A DNA stretch of 14,822 bases from Deltaproteobacteria bacterium (GTDB lineage Bacteria > Desulfobacterota > Syntrophobacteria > BM002). The translations under genes were made by a program, and so were the position numbers. The DNA is taken from NCBI GenBank assembly GCA_020350905.1, contig CP070843.1, positions 112,152 through 126,973 on the forward strand. The letters are read 5' to 3'. Each line of letters opens with the position of its first letter. The stretch's first letter is position 1. The notes under the pieces were generated by a model, which ran no database searches, was not told the origin of the DNA, and saw only the letters and a list, made by a program, of their open reading frames with translations. Of this stretch, positions 12,141 through 14,822 are shown in pieces.

Positions 12141-14822
12141 TCAGGTGGGAACCTGTACCGGTTCTCGTAACAACCGTTTAATGGCCTCAGTGGCACTAGC
12201 TGCAAGGTGTGGGTGTGACAGGGTAAGCCCTTCCAACTGACGGAGGCTGTCTGCGGTGCGATAAATGAGCATGGCCAGATCACCTTCGTCAAGGCCAGAA
12301 ATATCCACCAATTCCTCCCACTTAGCTCCTGAAATCCAAAAGTAAATGGCGGCCACTGGCCAGAAGGATAAAGGATTTGCTGGAAAGCCGCTCTGCCGCA
12401 GGCGCCGGCGCAATGGATGCAAGGCCGAAACCATCTTGGCAAACCCTCGGCCCAGCTCTGGGTTTTTCAGGCTCAGCTGCTCTAAGGCCTCGCCCTGACT
12501 TTCCCGATCAGTGACAAAAGGGGCCATTAGGCCGGCCAGCATTTTAGGATCATTGTGGGGGAAAACGTCGCGGCGGATAGACTCGGCTACCAGTAAAGGT
12601 TGATCGAGTCGGAGCTGTGATGCCCAGATTCCGTCAGCGCTCGGTCGGCCTGCCTCGTCCACGTAGCCCTCTTCTCGCAGAAAATGAAAGTGGCGATTGA
12701 ACTCGTGCCAAAGCCGATTGGTGACGTCATCAACGCGTTGGCGAAGACTGAGGACTCTATTTATCTTTTCTCTGAACCGGCCCTGTTTTTTCGGCTCACA
12801 TTTGCTCAAATGAGGACACTTCCCGCATGGGAGTGCAGCAATTGATGCCGTGGCCTCTTGCACTCGTGATTTAAGAGTCTCCCAGACTTCTTGCTCTGGA
12901 TAGGGCAGGGGCTCTTTCATTTCAAGCTTTGGATAGGTGTCGAGCGGGATGCTGAGGACAGACTCTAGCCACCGCTCCGGGGTGCCCAGTGCAGCAAGGT
13001 CAAAGCAAACGTCCAACACGGAGGCGACTTTTGCAAAACGCAACCAGCGCTTACGCAAACGACCACGGCGCAACCGGTGTTGTGGCCATACCCGAATGGC
13101 AGTAAAGCCCTCTGCTCCGCCTCGGTTCTCCCGGGCCAATACCACGAAAAACTCTCTTTTCTTGCTGCGAAATAACCTTCCAGGGGTAAGGTAGGCCTGT
13201 TTACAGAGAGCGTCCCAACTCCGGCGCTGCTCCAGTTGCGCCTGCCTGAGCTGTTGCTCCAGTTGGCGCTTTCTGGATAGAGTGTGCAGAACTGTATTCA
13301 AATCACCACATCCAGCTTCCTCCAGCTCAGTGGCTACATCTTCTTCGAGTCCCCGTAGATCCTCAACCAGTTCTCGATATTTTTCCAGATTCTGAAAGGT
13401 TGCAAAGGAGCGAGCAAGTAGATCCCTTACTTCTTCAGATCTGTGGGAAAGCAGTAAGTTGAGGACCATAGAGAAGGTGATCTGTATTTGACTATCTACG
13501 CTCTCTGGTGAAGAGTGCAGGAGGTCGAAGATGAGTGGTGTATTCTGATATGGTCCGGGGAGAACAATAACAAAGCCCACTTTGTCCATGCCGCGACGAC
13601 CGGCCCTACCAGTCATTTGGAGCAAATCAGTAGCACTAAGCGGAACGAACTCGCGTCCGTTGAAGCGATCACTCTGGGAAAGTACCACGCTGCGGGCTGG
13701 AAAATTGACACCGGCAGCCACCGTTGAGGTTGAGAAAATAGCCTCAAGCCCTCCCTCTTTCATCAGAGTCTCCACCAGCACCTTCCACTGGGGTAATTGG
13801 CCGCCGTGGTGCGCGGCCACCCGCCCGTTGCGGAGCGAAGAAAGCTGCCGATGGATCCTAAGGTATGGATGATCCTTCAAGAGTTGGCGTAATCGTTCAC
13901 CGAAGCGACGGTGTTCCTCGTCGCTCTCAGTGGGATTCAGCCGGGGAAGCGCTGCAAGCAAGGCCAGGTTACAGTCTGCCCTTGATTTGAGAAAGAAAAT
14001 GGCAGGCAACAGTTTGAGGTGACGAAGCGCAGCGATTATCTGGGAAAAATTGGCAACTCCGCGTCTTGGAGACAGACCGGCTCGTGGGCTGCTGCGAAGG
14101 AAATGTTGAACCTTGCCGGCCATTTCTCGCCGTTGGACAAGGGGAGTCACTTCACCGCTGGGAAACATGAAAAGCGGATGAATGGGGACGGGACGTTTGT
14201 GCGCGGTCACGATTCGACAATCCTCCTGTCGAAGCCATTCCAGCCAACTGGCAATTTCAGCCGCATTGGAAATGGTAGCAGAGAGAAGTAACAAACGTGT
14301 TCGAGCCGGGAGATAAATCATTACTTCTTCCCAGACTACACCACGGTCCTCGTCTCCCAGATAATGGGCCTCATCGAGAATTACTAGTTCGACCCCAAGG
14401 TCCTCTCCCCGATACATGGCATCGTAGAGCTGGTTGCGGAGGATTTCGGTGGTACCCACGATAATTGGCGCCTGATGATTCTCCTTGCGATCTCCGGTGA
14501 GAATCCCCACATTTTCTGCCCCGAAGTGCTGGCTGAACTCGGTATACTTGGAATTGGACAGTGCTTTGAGGGGAGAGGCATACCAGCTGCGCCCCTTATG
14601 GGCTAGCAACTTTTCCATAGCCTGAAGAGCAATCCAGGTCTTGCCCGATCCAGTTGCGGCGGTAACGAGCACATCACTGTTGTCGATAGCCAGTACCGCC
14701 TCTCGTTGGAAGGGGTCGGGAACAAAGGGCGCAGCTTTGGGGACGCCGATTCGTTCCAGCAATGGCTTGAGCTGTCGGGAGGCTTGAGGTCGAAATCGGG
14801 GCGGATCCTGCTGCCTTCTACC
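12141..14822 (-). CDS. Ski2/HelY-like DEAH-family helicase, 5' end beyond the window
   Basis: A superfamily 2 helicase of the Ski2-like group, 893 residues visible. The frame remains open to the edge and the upstream residues read naturally (LKPLLERIGVPK), while the TTG at 14762 has no ribosome binding site, so the start lies outside. Numbered from that TTG codon: a Q-type motif PDPFQREA (15-22), Walker A ATGSGKT (36-42), TTEILRN (104-110), DEAH (130-133), SAT (161-163), then the second RecA domain with GVNFPAR and the motif VI QMTGRAGRRG. The C-terminal third carries a Cys cluster (CGKCPHLSKC) at the place where HelY proteins have CHxCP, then helical DSHCT-like sequence ending with RTADSLRQLE. 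It probably unwinds RNA, or DNA with a 3' tail, in the cytoplasm. It is the closest thing to a HelY/Mtr4 homologue; the substrate is not determined. Confidence 0.9.
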   Translation of the reverse strand, partial: GRRQQDPPRFRPQASRQLKPLLERIGVPKAAPFVPDPFQREAVLAIDNSDVLVTAATGSGKTWIALQAMEKLLAHKGRSWYASPLKALSNSKYTEFSQHFGAENVGILTGDRKENHQAPIIVGTTEILRNQLYDAMYRGEDLGVELVILDEAHYLGDEDRGVVWEEVMIYLPARTRLLLLSATISNAAEIASWLEWLRQEDCRIVTAHKRPVPIHPLFMFPSGEVTPLVQRREMAGKVQHFLRSSPRAGLSPRRGVANFSQIIAALRHLKLLPAIFFLKSRADCNLALLAALPRLNPTESDEEHRRFGERLRQLLKDHPYLRIHRQLSSLRNGRVAAHHGGQLPQWKVLVETLMKEGGLEAIFSTSTVAAGVNFPARSVVLSQSDRFNGREFVPLSATDLLQMTGRAGRRGMDKVGFVIVLPGPYQNTPLIFDLLHSSPESVDSQIQITFSMVLNLLLSHRSEEVRDLLARSFATFQNLEKYRELVEDLRGLEEDVATELEEAGCGDLNTVLHTLSRKRQLEQQLRQAQLEQRRSWDALCKQAYLTPGRLFRSKKREFFVVLARENRGGAEGFTAIRVWPQHRLRRGRLRKRWLRFAKVASVLDVCFDLAALGTPERWLESVLSIPLDTYPKLEMKEPLPYPEQEVWETLKSRVQEATASIAALPCGKCPHLSKCEPKKQGRFREKINRVLSLRQRVDDVTNRLWHEFNRHFHFLREEGYVDEAGRPSADGIWASQLRLDQPLLVAESIRRDVFPHNDPKMLAGLMAPFVTDRESQGEALEQLSLKNPELGRGFAKMVSALHPLRRRLRQSGFPANPLSFWPVAAIYFWISGAKWEELVDISGLDEGDLAMLIYRTADSLRQLEGLTLSHPHLAASATEAIKRLLREPVQVPT

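Overview
The window is bacterial chromosome: densely spaced protein genes, Shine-Dalgarno-led starts, a tRNA with an encoded CCA end, and a factor-independent terminator. The gene families present (YhaO/YhaN-type SMC nuclease, rubrerythrin-like ferritin, DapB/Ord-fold dehydrogenase, L-2-hydroxyglutarate oxidase, HelY/Ski2-like helicase) together with spacers full of degenerate short-word repeats suggest an anaerobic or microaerophilic environmental lineage. Something near Desulfobacterota is my guess, at low confidence; no marker here fixes the taxonomy.

Layout. (1) 1-4319, plus strand: the 3' part of a YhaO/SbcD-like metallophosphoesterase nuclease, coupled by a GTGA overlap to a full-length YhaN-like SMC-family ATPase; together they form a Mre11-Rad50-type DNA-end processing pair. 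(2) 4458-5725, plus strand: a proteasome-fold Ntn hydrolase whose Thr directly follows the start Met, a small HNH nuclease overlapping its 3' end, and a 62-residue conserved-looking small protein with a strong ribosome binding site. (3) 5818-6004: tRNA-Gln(UUG) with a likely promoter and a perfect hairpin terminator. (4) 6395-7999, plus strand: a DapB/2,4-diaminopentanoate dehydrogenase-like oxidoreductase, then a two-fold symmetric diiron ferritin-like protein. (5) 8064-8719: a ribbon-helix-helix (RHH) protein behind a good sigma70 promoter covered by an array of regularly spaced GTTAAC-type half-sites, probably autoregulatory. (6) 8931-11055, minus strand: L-2-hydroxyglutarate oxidase (lhgO) and an unrecognised membrane protein with a glycine-zipper hairpin. 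(7) 11227-11747, plus strand: an orphan RHH/antitoxin-like protein followed by a PilZ-domain protein. (8) 12141-14822, minus strand: a HelY/Ski2-like helicase running off the right edge.

Almost every spacer longer than about 100 bp carries degenerate tandem word repeats (ggtaaacggtgaa-like, ttacctctta-like, gaattgaggg-like, gtcgtagaaatt-like). The family recurs on both strands and in one case supplies the last codons and stop of a gene.

The most interesting signals are the propeptide-less proteasome-like hydrolase coupled to an HNH nuclease just downstream of an SMC/nuclease pair, the 12-bp-phased operator array in front of the RHH gene, and the glycine-zipper membrane protein. None proves a new system. 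The Ntn hydrolase-HNH-small protein set is the best candidate for one.
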